In this document: positions 1 to 8,095 of the stretch, one piece after another
Layout of the letters: each line of letters begins with the position of its first letter
Position numbering within the stretch: position 1 is the stretch's first letter
Source of the DNA: JACQAI01 sp035507915
Lineage (GTDB): Bacteria; Pseudomonadota; Alphaproteobacteria; Elsterales; Elsteraceae
Direction of reading: 5' to 3'
NCBI GenBank assembly: GCA_035507915.1
Contig: DATJNS010000453.1
Coordinates: forward strand, 1-11,677
Length of the DNA: 11,677 nucleotides
Notes under the pieces: generated by a model
The model's input: only the letters and a program-made list of their open reading frames with translations
The model's database searches: none
What the model was told of the DNA's origin: nothing
Position numbers and translations under genes: made by a program

Positions 1-1
1 C

Positions 2-1552
2 GGCGCACGGCCGTGCATCCATTTCAACCGCCGCACGCTGACCTACGCGGCGCTCAAGGACGTCGCCGATCGCGTCGCGCGCGTGCTGGTCGAGGACTAC
101 GGCCTCCAGCCCGGCAACCGCGTGCTGCTGCGCGCGCCCAACAACGCCATGCTGGTGGCGTGCTGGTTCGCCGTGCTGAAGGCCGGCGGCATCTGCGTCA
201 CCACCATGCCGCTGCTGCGCGCGCGCGAGCTGACCACCTTGATCGACAAGGCCGAGATCGCGCTCGCGCTGTGCGACGTGCGGCTGGCCCAGGAGCTCGA
301 GACCGCGCGCGCCCGCGCGCCCCGGCTTGCGCGCATCGGCTATTTCACGGCGACCGGCGAGGCGGGCGACCCCGACGCCGATCTCGACCACCGCATGGCC
401 AAGAAGCCGGCGGGCTTCGCCAACGTCGCGACCGCCGCCGACGATGTCGCGCTGATCGCCTTCACGTCCGGCACCACCGGTGCGCCCAAGGGCACGATGC
501 ATTTCCATCGCGACGTGCTGGCGGTGTGCGACTGCTTCCCGCGCTCGATCTTGGGCGCGCGGGCGGACGACGTCGTGTGCGGCTCGCCGCCGCTCGCCTT
601 CACGTTCGGCCTGGGCGCCCTCACCCTCTTCCCGATGCGTTTCGGCGCCGCCGCCGTGCTGCTCGAGCAGATCAGCCCCGAGATCCTGCTCGAGGCCATC
701 CGCGATTATCGCGCGACCGCCTGCTACACCGCGCCGACCGGCTACCGCGCGATGACCGACCTGGTCGGCCGGTACGATATCGCGAGCCTCCGGACGTGCG
801 TGTCGGCCGGCGAGCATCTGCCCAAGCCGACCGCCGAGCGATGGCACCAGGCGACCGGAATCAAGATCATCGACGGCATCGGCGCGACCGAGATGCTGCA
901 CATGTTCATCGCGGCGGCAGGCGACGACGTGCGCTTCGGCGCGACCGGCCGCGCCATCCCGGGCTACCAGGCGACGATCGTCGACCCCGAGGGGCGCCCG
1001 GTGCGCGACGGCGAGGTCGGACGGCTCGCCGTGCGCGGCCCAACCGGCTGCCGTTATCTCGCCGATCCCGAGCGCCAGAAGGCCTACGTCCAGAACGGCT
1101 GGAACCTGACCGGCGACGTCTATCGACGCGACGCGGACGGCTACTACTGGTATCAGGCGCGCGCCGACGACATGATCATCACGGCCGGCTACAACATCGC
1201 CGGGCCGGAGATCGAGAGCGTGCTGCTCGAGCATCCCAAGGTGAAGGAGTGCGCGGTCGTGGCGGCGCCCGACGCGCAGCGCGGCCACATCGCCAAGGCC
1301 TTCGTCGTGCTGCGCGAGGCGAGCGACGCCAACCCCGACACGGTCCGCGCGCTGCAGGATTTCGTGAAAGCCGAGATCGCGCCCTACAAGTATCCGCGCG
1401 CGATCGAGTTCATCGACACGCTGCCGCGCACCGAGACCGGCAAGCTGCAGCGTTTTCGCCTGCGCGAGCAGGAAGAAGCGCGCGCCGCCGCGATGGCAAC
1501 GGCGACCGGTGAGCTGGAAGCGCCCTCCTCGTCGTCATTGCGAGGAGCGTAG
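2..1552 (+). CDS. AMP-forming acyl-CoA ligase, 2-aminobenzoate/benzoate-CoA ligase type (5' partial)
   Basis: This cytosolic adenylate-forming enzyme would activate an aromatic acid with ATP and then transfer it to CoA. The frame is open from base 2, giving GARPCIHFNRRTLTYAALKD before any start codon, so the N-terminus (perhaps 50-60 residues) lies outside the window. The GTG at 83 is internal. The P-loop TSGTTGAPKG is encoded at 464-493 and is followed by TMHFHRD and GSPPLAFTFGLG, which are typical of the 2-aminobenzoate-CoA ligase branch. Further along are GIGATEMLHMF, the WNLTGD motif, the hinge region ARADDMIITAGYNIAGPEIE, and the C-terminal lysine in RTETGKLQRF (codon 1442-1444). All catalytic motifs are therefore intact. 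The last codons (SSSSLRGA) and the TAG stop fall in a dispersed repeat, so the original C-terminus may have been altered. It converges on the radical SAM gene with a 39-bp gap. The class is firm, but the exact aromatic substrate is inferred from motif resemblance only. Confidence 0.88.
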   Translation, partial: GARPCIHFNRRTLTYAALKDVADRVARVLVEDYGLQPGNRVLLRAPNNAMLVACWFAVLKAGGICVTTMPLLRARELTTLIDKAEIALALCDVRLAQELETARARAPRLARIGYFTATGEAGDPDADLDHRMAKKPAGFANVATAADDVALIAFTSGTTGAPKGTMHFHRDVLAVCDCFPRSILGARADDVVCGSPPLAFTFGLGALTLFPMRFGAAAVLLEQISPEILLEAIRDYRATACYTAPTGYRAMTDLVGRYDIASLRTCVSAGEHLPKPTAERWHQATGIKIIDGIGATEMLHMFIAAAGDDVRFGATGRAIPGYQATIVDPEGRPVRDGEVGRLAVRGPTGCRYLADPERQKAYVQNGWNLTGDVYRRDADGYYWYQARADDMIITAGYNIAGPEIESVLLEHPKVKECAVVAAPDAQRGHIAKAFVVLREASDANPDTVRALQDFVKAEIAPYKYPRAIEFIDTLPRTETGKLQRFRLREQEEARAAAMATATGELEAPSSSSLRGA

Positions 1553-1568
1553 CGACGAAGCAATCCAG
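1533..1568. repeat. REP-like dispersed repeat (GTCATTGCGAGGAGCG type)
   Basis: This 36-bp segment begins CGTCATTGCGAGGAGCG and ends GCGACGAAGCAATCCAG, with outer ATTGC/GCAAT complementary ends. From memory, near-identical elements are scattered between genes in many Alphaproteobacteria. That this copy belongs to the same family is recognition, not a search result. It sits at the junction of two convergent genes. It supplies the final codons and stop of the CoA ligase (TAG at 1550-1552) and most of the 39-bp gap before the radical SAM stop. No T-run follows, so I do not call it a terminator. Confidence 0.7.
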
Positions 1569-1591
1569 ACCCGAAGCACGGCTCGTTCAGC

Positions 1592-2542
1592 TCACGCGCT
1601 GCAGGAGGCGCCGCCGAGCACGCAGAACTTGGCGCAGTGCGGATGGTTGAGCGGCACCGCGCCGGCCGCCTCGGCGAGCGTGTCGCCCATCTCGAAGGCG
1701 TCGTCGTAGGGCAGCAGCGTGCAGGACAGCACGGCCGGGCGCGGCGCGCCGCGGCGCTTCACCACCATGCGCGAGCTCGCGCACATCACCGAGTCGGGCG
1801 ACTTCTTCAGGATGCCCCAGCACGCGGTGGTGATCTCCGGCACGTCGACGCGCGCGTCCATCTCGGGGAACAGCACGAGCGCGCGCGGGTCGGCGGCGTC
1901 GATCGACGCGCCGAGCGCACCGAAGAGCGTGGCGTAGCCGCCGCGCGCCACCTGCTCCGGCTCGCCCCAGCACAGGCGGCCCGCGACGTGGACCGCGAAG
2001 CCGTTGTCGATCAGAAACTTGAAGCCGGCCAGCATGGGCGCCCAACTGCGCGGGCCGCGCTCGGTCTCGTGCAGCGCCTGGGTGTAGTGATCGATCGACA
2101 CGCGCAGGGTCAGCCGATCGCCGAAACGCGCGCGCAGGTCGAGCAGCGCCTGGCGCCGGCGCATCATCGGCTTCATCGCGTTGGTCAGCACGAGGACGCG
2201 GAAACCGCGCCCGAGCGCGTCCTCGATCATGGCGATGATCTCGGGATTCATGAACGGCTCGCCGCCCGTGAAGCCGATCTCCGCGGTGCCGAGCCTGAGC
2301 GCCGCGATCTCGTCGAGGAAGCCGGCGACCTCGGTGGCCGTCAGGTAGGCGAGCCGGTCGTTGCGCGGGCTCGATTCGATGTAGCAGCTCTGGCACGTGA
2401 TGTTGCACAGGGTGCCGGTGTTGAACCACAGGGTGGACAGTGTCTTGAGCGCCACCGAGGCGCGCCGCTCGCCCTGCGCCGTGACGACGGGATCGCGGAA
2501 TTTCGCGGGATCGAGCGGGCGAAAGGCGATCTCGGCGTCCAT
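1592..2542 (-). CDS. Radical SAM enzyme with cysteine-rich C-terminus, function unknown
   Basis: This 316-residue protein carries the radical SAM [4Fe-4S] motif CNITCQSC (Cys46, Cys50, Cys53). It also has the SAM-contacting GGEP at 93-96, so it should reductively cleave S-adenosylmethionine to start a radical reaction. A partial TIM barrel follows to about residue 225. The C-terminal part holds seven further cysteines (191, 241, 254, 274, 303, 307, 314), and the last three form CAKFCVLGGASC. This could bind an auxiliary iron-sulfur cluster as in SPASM or twitch domains, although the spacing does not match a SPASM motif I can name. The ATG at 2542 is the first in the frame and has only a weak upstream purine stretch. 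It lies 64 bp after the M1 aminopeptidase gene on the same strand, so it may be last in that operon or have its own promoter. MoaA-type and RiPP-maturase roles are possible but not supported: no precursor peptide or cofactor gene is adjacent. Confidence 0.88.
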   Translation of the reverse strand: MDAEIAFRPLDPAKFRDPVVTAQGERRASVALKTLSTLWFNTGTLCNITCQSCYIESSPRNDRLAYLTATEVAGFLDEIAALRLGTAEIGFTGGEPFMNPEIIAMIEDALGRGFRVLVLTNAMKPMMRRRQALLDLRARFGDRLTLRVSIDHYTQALHETERGPRSWAPMLAGFKFLIDNGFAVHVAGRLCWGEPEQVARGGYATLFGALGASIDAADPRALVLFPEMDARVDVPEITTACWGILKKSPDSVMCASSRMVVKRRGAPRPAVLSCTLLPYDDAFEMGDTLAEAAGAVPLNHPHCAKFCVLGGASCSA

Positions 2543-2606
2543 GATTGCGCACCCAAGATGCCGTTGGCGTCTGGCCTTGTCCAGTTCGGCCCGGACGGCG
2601 CCGGGG

Positions 2607-5231
2607 TTACGGCCGCGATGGGCGCGCCGCCACCCAGCGATCGACCTCGGCGATCAGCCAGCCGCGCTGCTCGGCCTTGAACGCGATGTCCTCGGCGACC
2701 CGCTCGGCCTCGCTGCGCGCGTCGGCCGGCATGCGGGCGGCGGCGAACCGGCGCAGCTCGGCCGCGTGCGCCGCGTCGGCAAACGCGCCCATCAGCTCGG
2801 GCACGAACCGGTAGCGACGCAGCGGATCGAGCCCGGCGGCCAGCGCGTCGAGGTGGGCGCGCGCGAAGTCCCAGGCCTGTTGCGCGTGGTCGCCGGCCCA
2901 CGCCACGCGCACGACCTGGAAACTGGCGAGCGCGCCGGGCAGCTCGTCGGTCAGGCTGAGCGCCAGCGCCCGCGCCGCCAAGGTCGGGTCGAGCACGCCG
3001 CCGAGCGCCCGGTAGTATTGCTGCTTCTCGGACTGATCGGTCGTTTCACGGGCCAGACGATGCAGCTGCTCGAAGGTGTCGGCATCGGCGTAGTGGCCGA
3101 CGATGTGCAGCACCGGCTCCCGGAGCGCAGCCGGCAGCGGCGCGCCACCGGCCTGCGCGGCGCCGAAACGGCGACGCGCCGCGTCGATCACGCCGGCGTC
3201 GCCGAGATCGCCGAGCGCCTGCAGCATCGCCTCGCGCAAAGCGCCCGTGTTGGTCGGCTCGCCGGGAACCGCCTCCCAGCCGAGGCGGGCCGCCAGCGGC
3301 GCGAGCATGGCGCGCGCGGCGCGGCGGAACGCGGCGCGCCCGGACAAGCCCTGCTCGAGCTGGTCGATCGCGCCGAGCGTGCCGAGGACGTTCTGCCACA
3401 CCGCGCGATCGGGTGCGTCGCCGAGCCGATCGATCATGTCGAGCAGTCCGTCGACCGGCGCCTGGCGCGCCTGCACCAGGGCCCAGCGGTCGGCCAACAG
3501 GGTCAGGCGATCGGCCGGCGCCAGCGCCGCGACGTTGCGCGCCAGCGCGGTCGCCGGCGCCGGCGCGTAGGCGGTTCGGTAGTAGCCGGCGGCGCCGGCG
3601 TTGACGACGGCCGGGCCGCACGCGCCCGCCACGACGCGCGCGGCGCCGTCGAGCTGCAGGGCGACCGGGTCGCGCCGGTCCGGCACCGCGAGCGCGACCG
3701 GGATCGCCCAGGCGAGCGGCGCGGCGGCCGGATCGTGGACCGCGAAGCGCGCCTGCCGGAGGTCGATGCGCAGGACGCCGGCGCGGCAGCGCGTCTCGAC
3801 GTCCACGCGCGGCACGCCGGGCTGCTCGGTGAAGCTGTGCGCGATGCGCGCGATCGGGGTGCCGGTCTCGGCCTCCAGCGCGGCCCACAGCTCGTCGGTC
3901 GTGGCGGTACCGTAGGCATGCTCGCGCACATAGCGCCGCAGCCCGGCGCGAAACGCCGTCTCGCCGAGATAGGCCTCGATCATGCGGATCACCGCCTGGC
4001 CCTTGCTGTAGGTGATCGAGTCGAACGCCTGCGCCGCCTGGTTGACGGTCGCGACCGGCTGCACGATCGGATGGGTCGTGCCGCGCGCGTCGCGCCGCAT
4101 CGCGAAATCGCGCGCGAGCTGGGCCCCGAGCCAGATTTGCCATTCCGGATGCGCGCGATCGGCGGCGCGGTTCTGCATCCACGAGGCGAAGCCCTCGTTG
4201 AGCCACAGCTCGTCCCACCACCCCATGGTGACGAGATCGCCGAACCATTGATGCGCCATCTCGTGCGCGATGACGGCATAGATCTCCTGCCGGTGCGCGT
4301 CCGAAGCGATGCTCGGGTCGAACAGCAGCAGCCGCTCGAAGAACGTGATCGCACCCCAGTTCTCCATGGCGCCGAAGCCGCCGGCGCCCGGCAGCGCGAT
4401 CAGGTCGAGCTTGGGCAGCGGATAGGCCAGCCCGAAATAGTCGTTGTAGTAGCGCAGCAGCTCGGCCGCGGCAGCGAGCGCGAAGCGGCCCTTCTCGGCA
4501 TTGCCCGCGGTCATCACGACGCCGACGCGCACGCCGTCGACGTCGGTCGTGATGGTCTCGAGGTCGCCCGCCGCCAGCGCCAGCAGGTAGCTCGACATCT
4601 TCGGCGTCTCGGCGAACGTCACGCGCTTGGTCGTCCCGAGATCCTCGCTGCGCGCCGCCGGCATGTTCGAGACGACGGTGAACGCCGCCGGCACGACCGC
4701 CGTCACCGTGAAGCTCGCCTTGAAGGCAGGCTCGTCCCAGCACGGCAGCAGGCGGCGCGCGTCGGCCGGCTCGAACTGGGTGGCCAGCATCCGGCGTTTG
4801 CCCTGCGCCGTGTCGTAGCCCATCGTGAACAGCCCGTAGGGACGGTCGTGCTGGATCGTGCCGTCATACGCGATCGCCACGCGATGGCGGCCGACCGCGA
4901 GCGGCCGCGCGAACGCCAGCGTCACGGTCTGCGCCTCGGCGTCGACCATCGCGCGCGGCGGCGCGTCCCGCTGGGCGTCCGGCTCGTCGACCAGCTCCGC
5001 CCGCTCGATCGCGAGATCGTGCGCGTTCAGCACCAGCCGGTCGGTCGCCGTCCTGACATCGACGTCGATCGCGACCGTGCCGCGGAACGTCTCGGCCGCG
5101 AGATCGGGCGTGATGGTCAGGTCGTAGTGGATCGGCACCGCGAGGTCGGGCAGGCGCGCCGCGCCCGCTGCGCGCGCCGGCGCCGCGCCGAGCGCGATCA
5201 GGGCGACGGCGAGCGCGGCGGCGCGGCGCAT
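2607..5231 (-). CDS. Exported M1-family zinc aminopeptidase (gluzincin)
   Basis: This 874-residue metallopeptidase should remove N-terminal residues from peptides. The N-terminus is a signal peptide: MRR, a hydrophobic run at 4-17, and ARA at 19-21 before a likely cleavage site. The enzyme is therefore probably periplasmic or envelope-located. The substrate N-terminus-binding motif GAMEN is at 287-291. The zinc site is HEMAH at 323-327 with the third ligand Glu346 in WLNEGF (HExxH-x18-E). The transition-state tyrosine fits Tyr408 in SITYSKGQ. The order is an N-terminal beta domain (about 25-215), the catalytic domain (about 220-450), a small beta domain, and a helical ERAP1-C-like region (about 540-860). 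This is a full-length family layout. The start ATG is 4 nt after the DUF1761 gene stop, implying translational coupling. The family is certain. Peptide specificity and any link with the neighbouring M20 hydrolases are inference. Confidence 0.95.
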   Translation of the reverse strand: MRRAAALAVALIALGAAPARAAGAARLPDLAVPIHYDLTITPDLAAETFRGTVAIDVDVRTATDRLVLNAHDLAIERAELVDEPDAQRDAPPRAMVDAEAQTVTLAFARPLAVGRHRVAIAYDGTIQHDRPYGLFTMGYDTAQGKRRMLATQFEPADARRLLPCWDEPAFKASFTVTAVVPAAFTVVSNMPAARSEDLGTTKRVTFAETPKMSSYLLALAAGDLETITTDVDGVRVGVVMTAGNAEKGRFALAAAAELLRYYNDYFGLAYPLPKLDLIALPGAGGFGAMENWGAITFFERLLLFDPSIASDAHRQEIYAVIAHEMAHQWFGDLVTMGWWDELWLNEGFASWMQNRAADRAHPEWQIWLGAQLARDFAMRRDARGTTHPIVQPVATVNQAAQAFDSITYSKGQAVIRMIEAYLGETAFRAGLRRYVREHAYGTATTDELWAALEAETGTPIARIAHSFTEQPGVPRVDVETRCRAGVLRIDLRQARFAVHDPAAAPLAWAIPVALAVPDRRDPVALQLDGAARVVAGACGPAVVNAGAAGYYRTAYAPAPATALARNVAALAPADRLTLLADRWALVQARQAPVDGLLDMIDRLGDAPDRAVWQNVLGTLGAIDQLEQGLSGRAAFRRAARAMLAPLAARLGWEAVPGEPTNTGALREAMLQALGDLGDAGVIDAARRRFGAAQAGGAPLPAALREPVLHIVGHYADADTFEQLHRLARETTDQSEKQQYYRALGGVLDPTLAARALALSLTDELPGALASFQVVRVAWAGDHAQQAWDFARAHLDALAAGLDPLRRYRFVPELMGAFADAAHAAELRRFAAARMPADARSEAERVAEDIAFKAEQRGWLIAEVDRWVAARPSRP

Positions 5232-5235
5232 GGGC

Positions 5236-5646
5236 TCAGACGCCGATGGCGCCGATCACGGCGCCTTCGATCGCCAGCACGCCCAGCCAGTGGCCGCCGT
5301 CGATCAGGGTGAGGGCGAACGGCCGTCCCTGGAACGCGTAGTTGGCCGCCAGGGTCGTGGCCACGAAGCCGAGCCAGCAGAACACGCCCGAGATCACGCC
5401 GTCGCGCACCGTCACCGCCGCCGATCCGAAGTGCCCGATCAACCCGGCCAGCACCCAGGCCATCACGAGCTGCCCGACGAAGGTCGTGACCAGCGGTCCG
5501 ATCGGCGGCGTACGCGACGCGTCGCCGGGCCGGCCGCAGGCCGCCGCCCAGCGCTTGCCCAAGCTGCCGTACCACACCGCGCCGAACACGAAGGCGGCGG
5601 CCGCGGCGACGATCACCGCGAGATAGCTGATGCCAGCGAACGTCAT
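5236..5646 (-). CDS. Small DUF1761-like integral membrane protein
   Basis: This 136-residue protein is predicted by eye to have four membrane segments, at about 5-25, 50-72, 80-102 and 112-134. The first is followed by FGAVWYGSLGKRW, which resembles the conserved W-Y-x-x-x-G-K-x-W stretch of DUF1761 proteins. The ATG at 5646 is chosen because GGGAGAGG lies about 5 nt upstream and because everything before it in this frame is out-of-frame sequence of the M20 gene. It sits 14 nt after the M20 hydrolase stop and 4 nt before the M1 aminopeptidase start, so it is embedded in a co-transcribed string. The family has no established function that I know of. A role beside an exported aminopeptidase could be envelope-related, but that is a guess. 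Confidence 0.8.
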   Translation of the reverse strand: MTFAGISYLAVIVAAAAAFVFGAVWYGSLGKRWAAACGRPGDASRTPPIGPLVTTFVGQLVMAWVLAGLIGHFGSAAVTVRDGVISGVFCWLGFVATTLAANYAFQGRPFALTLIDGGHWLGVLAIEGAVIGAIGV

Positions 5647-5660
5647 GGTCCTCTCCCTGC

Positions 5661-6833
5661 TCAGGCGCCGTCGGCGCCGAGGCCGAGCAAGCGCGCGACC
5701 AGGTCGCGCTGGATCAGCGCGGCCTGCACGATCTGGTCGATCGGCACCGACTCGTTGGCGGCGTGGCCTTGCGCGCCCGCGCCCGGTCCGAAATTCACGA
5801 TCTCGATGCCGTCGTCGGCGAAGTAGCGGCCGTCGCTGACCCCCGTCGCGTTGAGGAAGCGCGCCGGCGCGCCGATCTCCGCGGCAATCGCGGCGCTGAA
5901 CGCCTGCACGAGCGCACCGTCGGCCGGCGCGCGGAAGCCGTTGGTGCCGCGCAAGCGCTCGATCGCGATGCGGTCGGCGGGCTCGCCGACGGCGGCGACC
6001 AACGCCGCGATCTCGTCGAACGCGGCATCGACGGTCTCGCCCGGCAGCAGGCGCCGGTCGATCTCGGCGCGGCACGCGCTCGGCACCACGTTGGTGTTGT
6101 GGCCGCCGCGGATCATGCCGAGGTTGATCGTCGAGGCCATCGCGCCGTCGCGGCGCGTCGCCAAGCGCGGCGCCAGTGCGCGCTCGAGATGCGCCAGCAC
6201 GCGCAGCATGCGGAGGATCGCGTTGTCGCCCTGCTCGGGCGCACCCGCATGGGCGGCACGGCCGCGCGTCTCGATGGCCACCCACAGCACGCCGCGCTCG
6301 GCGGTGATCAGCTGGTTCTCGGTCTGGGCGCCGAGCACCAGCATGTCGGGCCTGACGCGGCCGCTCTCGCGCAGGAACGCCATGCCGTCGGGCCCGAGAG
6401 TCTCCTCGTCGCCGACGAACGTGAAGCTGACGGTGCCGCGCCGCGGCCCGCCCGCGCGCGCGATCTCCTCGGCGAGCCACAGCTGCGCCGCCATGCTGCC
6501 CTTGCAGTTGCCGGCGCCGAGGCCGATCACCAGGCCGTCGCGCACGGTCGCCTGGAACGGATCGGTGCGCCACAGCGCGCGCTCGCCGACGCCCACCGTG
6601 TCGACATGGGCGTTGAACACCAGGTACGGCGCGCCCTGGCCGAGCGACGCCACCACGTTGTCGACGCCGGGCGCGCGACGCGCGGTCTCGGTGCGGTAGC
6701 CCGCGCGCGCGAGGCGCTCGGCGGCGTAGGCGCAGATCCGGGTCGTGTCGCCAGGCGGGACCGGACTCGGCAGCGCGATCAGGTCGCCGAGGCACGCGGT
6801 CAGCCACGCGGCGAGCGGGGCGCGGTCGGTCAT
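5661..6833 (-). CDS. M20-family metallohydrolase (ArgE/DapE-like) with altered metal site
   Basis: This 390-residue protein has the M20 amidohydrolase/peptidase fold: catalytic halves around a dimerisation lid (about 180-290, with GRAAHAGAP and His195). Visible site residues are His76 and Asp78 in NAHVDT, the Glu143-Glu144 pair in GDEET, and His357 in GHAANES. Two usual metal ligands are changed. The bridging Asp of the GxGxxDxKG motif is Asn109 (GAGNCKG), and the GEPT glutamate aligns with Ala169 (GAQTEN). The ATG at 6833 overlaps the upstream gene stop by 4 bp (ATGA), which fixes the start; a longer frame reading to 6938 is arginine-rich shadow sequence. Family members deacylate amino acids or cleave peptides, and the substrate here is unknown. 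It could be a divergent but active subfamily with a different metal content. I do not read it as a pseudogene because the frame and all other motifs are intact. Confidence 0.9.
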   Translation of the reverse strand: MTDRAPLAAWLTACLGDLIALPSPVPPGDTTRICAYAAERLARAGYRTETARRAPGVDNVVASLGQGAPYLVFNAHVDTVGVGERALWRTDPFQATVRDGLVIGLGAGNCKGSMAAQLWLAEEIARAGGPRRGTVSFTFVGDEETLGPDGMAFLRESGRVRPDMLVLGAQTENQLITAERGVLWVAIETRGRAAHAGAPEQGDNAILRMLRVLAHLERALAPRLATRRDGAMASTINLGMIRGGHNTNVVPSACRAEIDRRLLPGETVDAAFDEIAALVAAVGEPADRIAIERLRGTNGFRAPADGALVQAFSAAIAAEIGAPARFLNATGVSDGRYFADDGIEIVNFGPGAGAQGHAANESVPIDQIVQAALIQRDLVARLLGLGADGA

Positions 6834-8083
6834 TGCGCGGCGAGCTCCGCGACCACCTCGGCGAGCACGCGCGCGCCGGCCGCGAGATCGGATGCCGTGG
6901 CGCTCTCCGCCGGATTGTGGCTGATGCCGCGCGCGCACGGCACGAACAGCATGCCGGTCGGCGCGACCTCGGCGAGGAACTTGGCGTCATGGAACGCGCC
7001 CGAGAAGATGTCGCGATGCGGCAGGCCGAGGCGCGCCGCCGCCGCGCTCACCAGGCCGACGATCGCGGGCGCGAAGTCGACCGGCGGCGCATCGAAGGTT
7101 TGGGTCACGCGCACCGCGCAGCCGCGCGCGGCCGCCCGGCAGGTCACCTCGACCTGGTCGCCCAGCCGCTGCAGCACCGCCGCATCGGGATGGCGGAAAT
7201 CGATGGTGAAGAAGACGCGATCCGGCACCGTGTTGGGCGAGTTGGGCGCGACCTCGAAGCGGCCGACGGTGAAGCGCACGACGTCGCTCGGGTCGGCCAT
7301 CAAGCTCTCGAGCGCACTTACCATCGCGGTCGCGGCCTTGAGCGCGTCCTTGCGGATCTTGAGCGGCGTGGTGCCGGCGTGCGCCGCCTCGCCGGTCACC
7401 TCGACCGCGAACCAGCGCGACCCCTGGATGCCCGTGACCGCGCCGATCACCTTGCCGTCCGCCTCGAGCAGCGGGCCCTGCTCGATGTGGTTCTCGACGT
7501 AGGCGGCGACCGGAAAGCCGAGCGCGCGGCGCGCCGCGGTCGGCGTCGCCGCCAGGGTGGCGTCGAGCGCGTCGCCGAGCCGCACGCCGGCGCGATCGGC
7601 GCCCGCGCGCAGCGCCGCGAGATCCATGCGGCCGGCGAACGCCGCCGAGCCCATCGCGCCGGGCTGGAAGCGCGAGCCCTCCTCGTTGGTCCAGGCCACC
7701 GCCTCGACGGACCGGCGCGTCGACAGGCCGAGATCCTCGAGCGCCTCCAGCACCTCGAAGCCGGCGAGCACGCCGTAGACGCCGTCGAACTTGCCGCCGG
7801 TCGGCTGGCTGTCGAGATGCGAGCCGGTCAGCACCGGCGCCAGGTCCGGCTCGCGGCCGGCGCGGCGCACGAACAGGTTGCCGATCGGATCGACCGCGCA
7901 GGCGAAGCCACGCGCCTCGGCCCACGCGATCAGCTGGCGGCGCGCCGCGACGTCCTCGGCGGAGAGCGCCTGGCGGTCGACGCCGCCGTCGGCGCGCGCG
8001 CCGAACCGCGCCATCGCCATCAGGCGCTGCCACAACCGCGCTTCATCGATGCCGTCGGCGGCGCGCGCCGCGTTCCGCGCCAT
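6830..8083 (-). CDS. M20 Zn-dependent hydantoinase/carbamoylase-family amidase (allantoate amidohydrolase or N-carbamoyl-amino acid hydrolase)
   Basis: This 417-residue enzyme should hydrolyse a ureido (N-carbamoyl) or similar amide. The dinuclear metal site looks complete: His89 in GSHLDSQPTGG, bridging Asp100 in KFDG, Glu134-Glu135 in WTNEEGSRF, His199 in ENHIEQGPLLE and His389 in GISHNP. The lid motif GEAAHAGTTP places His235 at the dimer interface. The length is normal for the family. The ATG at 8083 is preceded by GAGGGG at good spacing. It is the first gene of the leftward string and overlaps the next M20 gene by 4 bp. It is divergent from uraD across a 45-bp spacer, which favours a purine role such as allantoate amidohydrolase. 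On the other hand, the SQPTGGKFDGVYG stretch resembles beta-ureidopropionase/L-carbamoylase members of pyrimidine breakdown. The family is sure and the substrate is not. Confidence 0.93.
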   Translation of the reverse strand: MARNAARAADGIDEARLWQRLMAMARFGARADGGVDRQALSAEDVAARRQLIAWAEARGFACAVDPIGNLFVRRAGREPDLAPVLTGSHLDSQPTGGKFDGVYGVLAGFEVLEALEDLGLSTRRSVEAVAWTNEEGSRFQPGAMGSAAFAGRMDLAALRAGADRAGVRLGDALDATLAATPTAARRALGFPVAAYVENHIEQGPLLEADGKVIGAVTGIQGSRWFAVEVTGEAAHAGTTPLKIRKDALKAATAMVSALESLMADPSDVVRFTVGRFEVAPNSPNTVPDRVFFTIDFRHPDAAVLQRLGDQVEVTCRAAARGCAVRVTQTFDAPPVDFAPAIVGLVSAAAARLGLPHRDIFSGAFHDAKFLAEVAPTGMLFVPCARGISHNPAESATASDLAAGARVLAEVVAELAAQ

Positions 8084-8095
8084 GGCCTGCCCCTC

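Noticed and set aside
13..1512. A 499-codon frame overlapping the CoA ligase
   Set aside because: Its arginine-rich translation has no motifs, while the other frame carries all the adenylate-forming enzyme motifs.
2590..2605. CCCGG-6 nt-CCGGG hairpin just after the M1 aminopeptidase stop, considered as a terminator
   Set aside because: The stem is only 5 bp and no T-run follows on the - strand. Such short stems are frequent at this GC content.
2397..5312. A 971-codon open frame on the + strand opposite the M1 aminopeptidase
   Set aside because: It is dominated by Arg, Gly and Ala with no domain, and it exactly mirrors a gene with intact catalytic motifs. Long antisense frames are expected in DNA this GC-rich.
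5763..7502. A 579-codon + strand frame opposite the two M20 genes
   Set aside because: It is Arg/Ala-rich shadow sequence across two real genes and their junction, with no start-site support.
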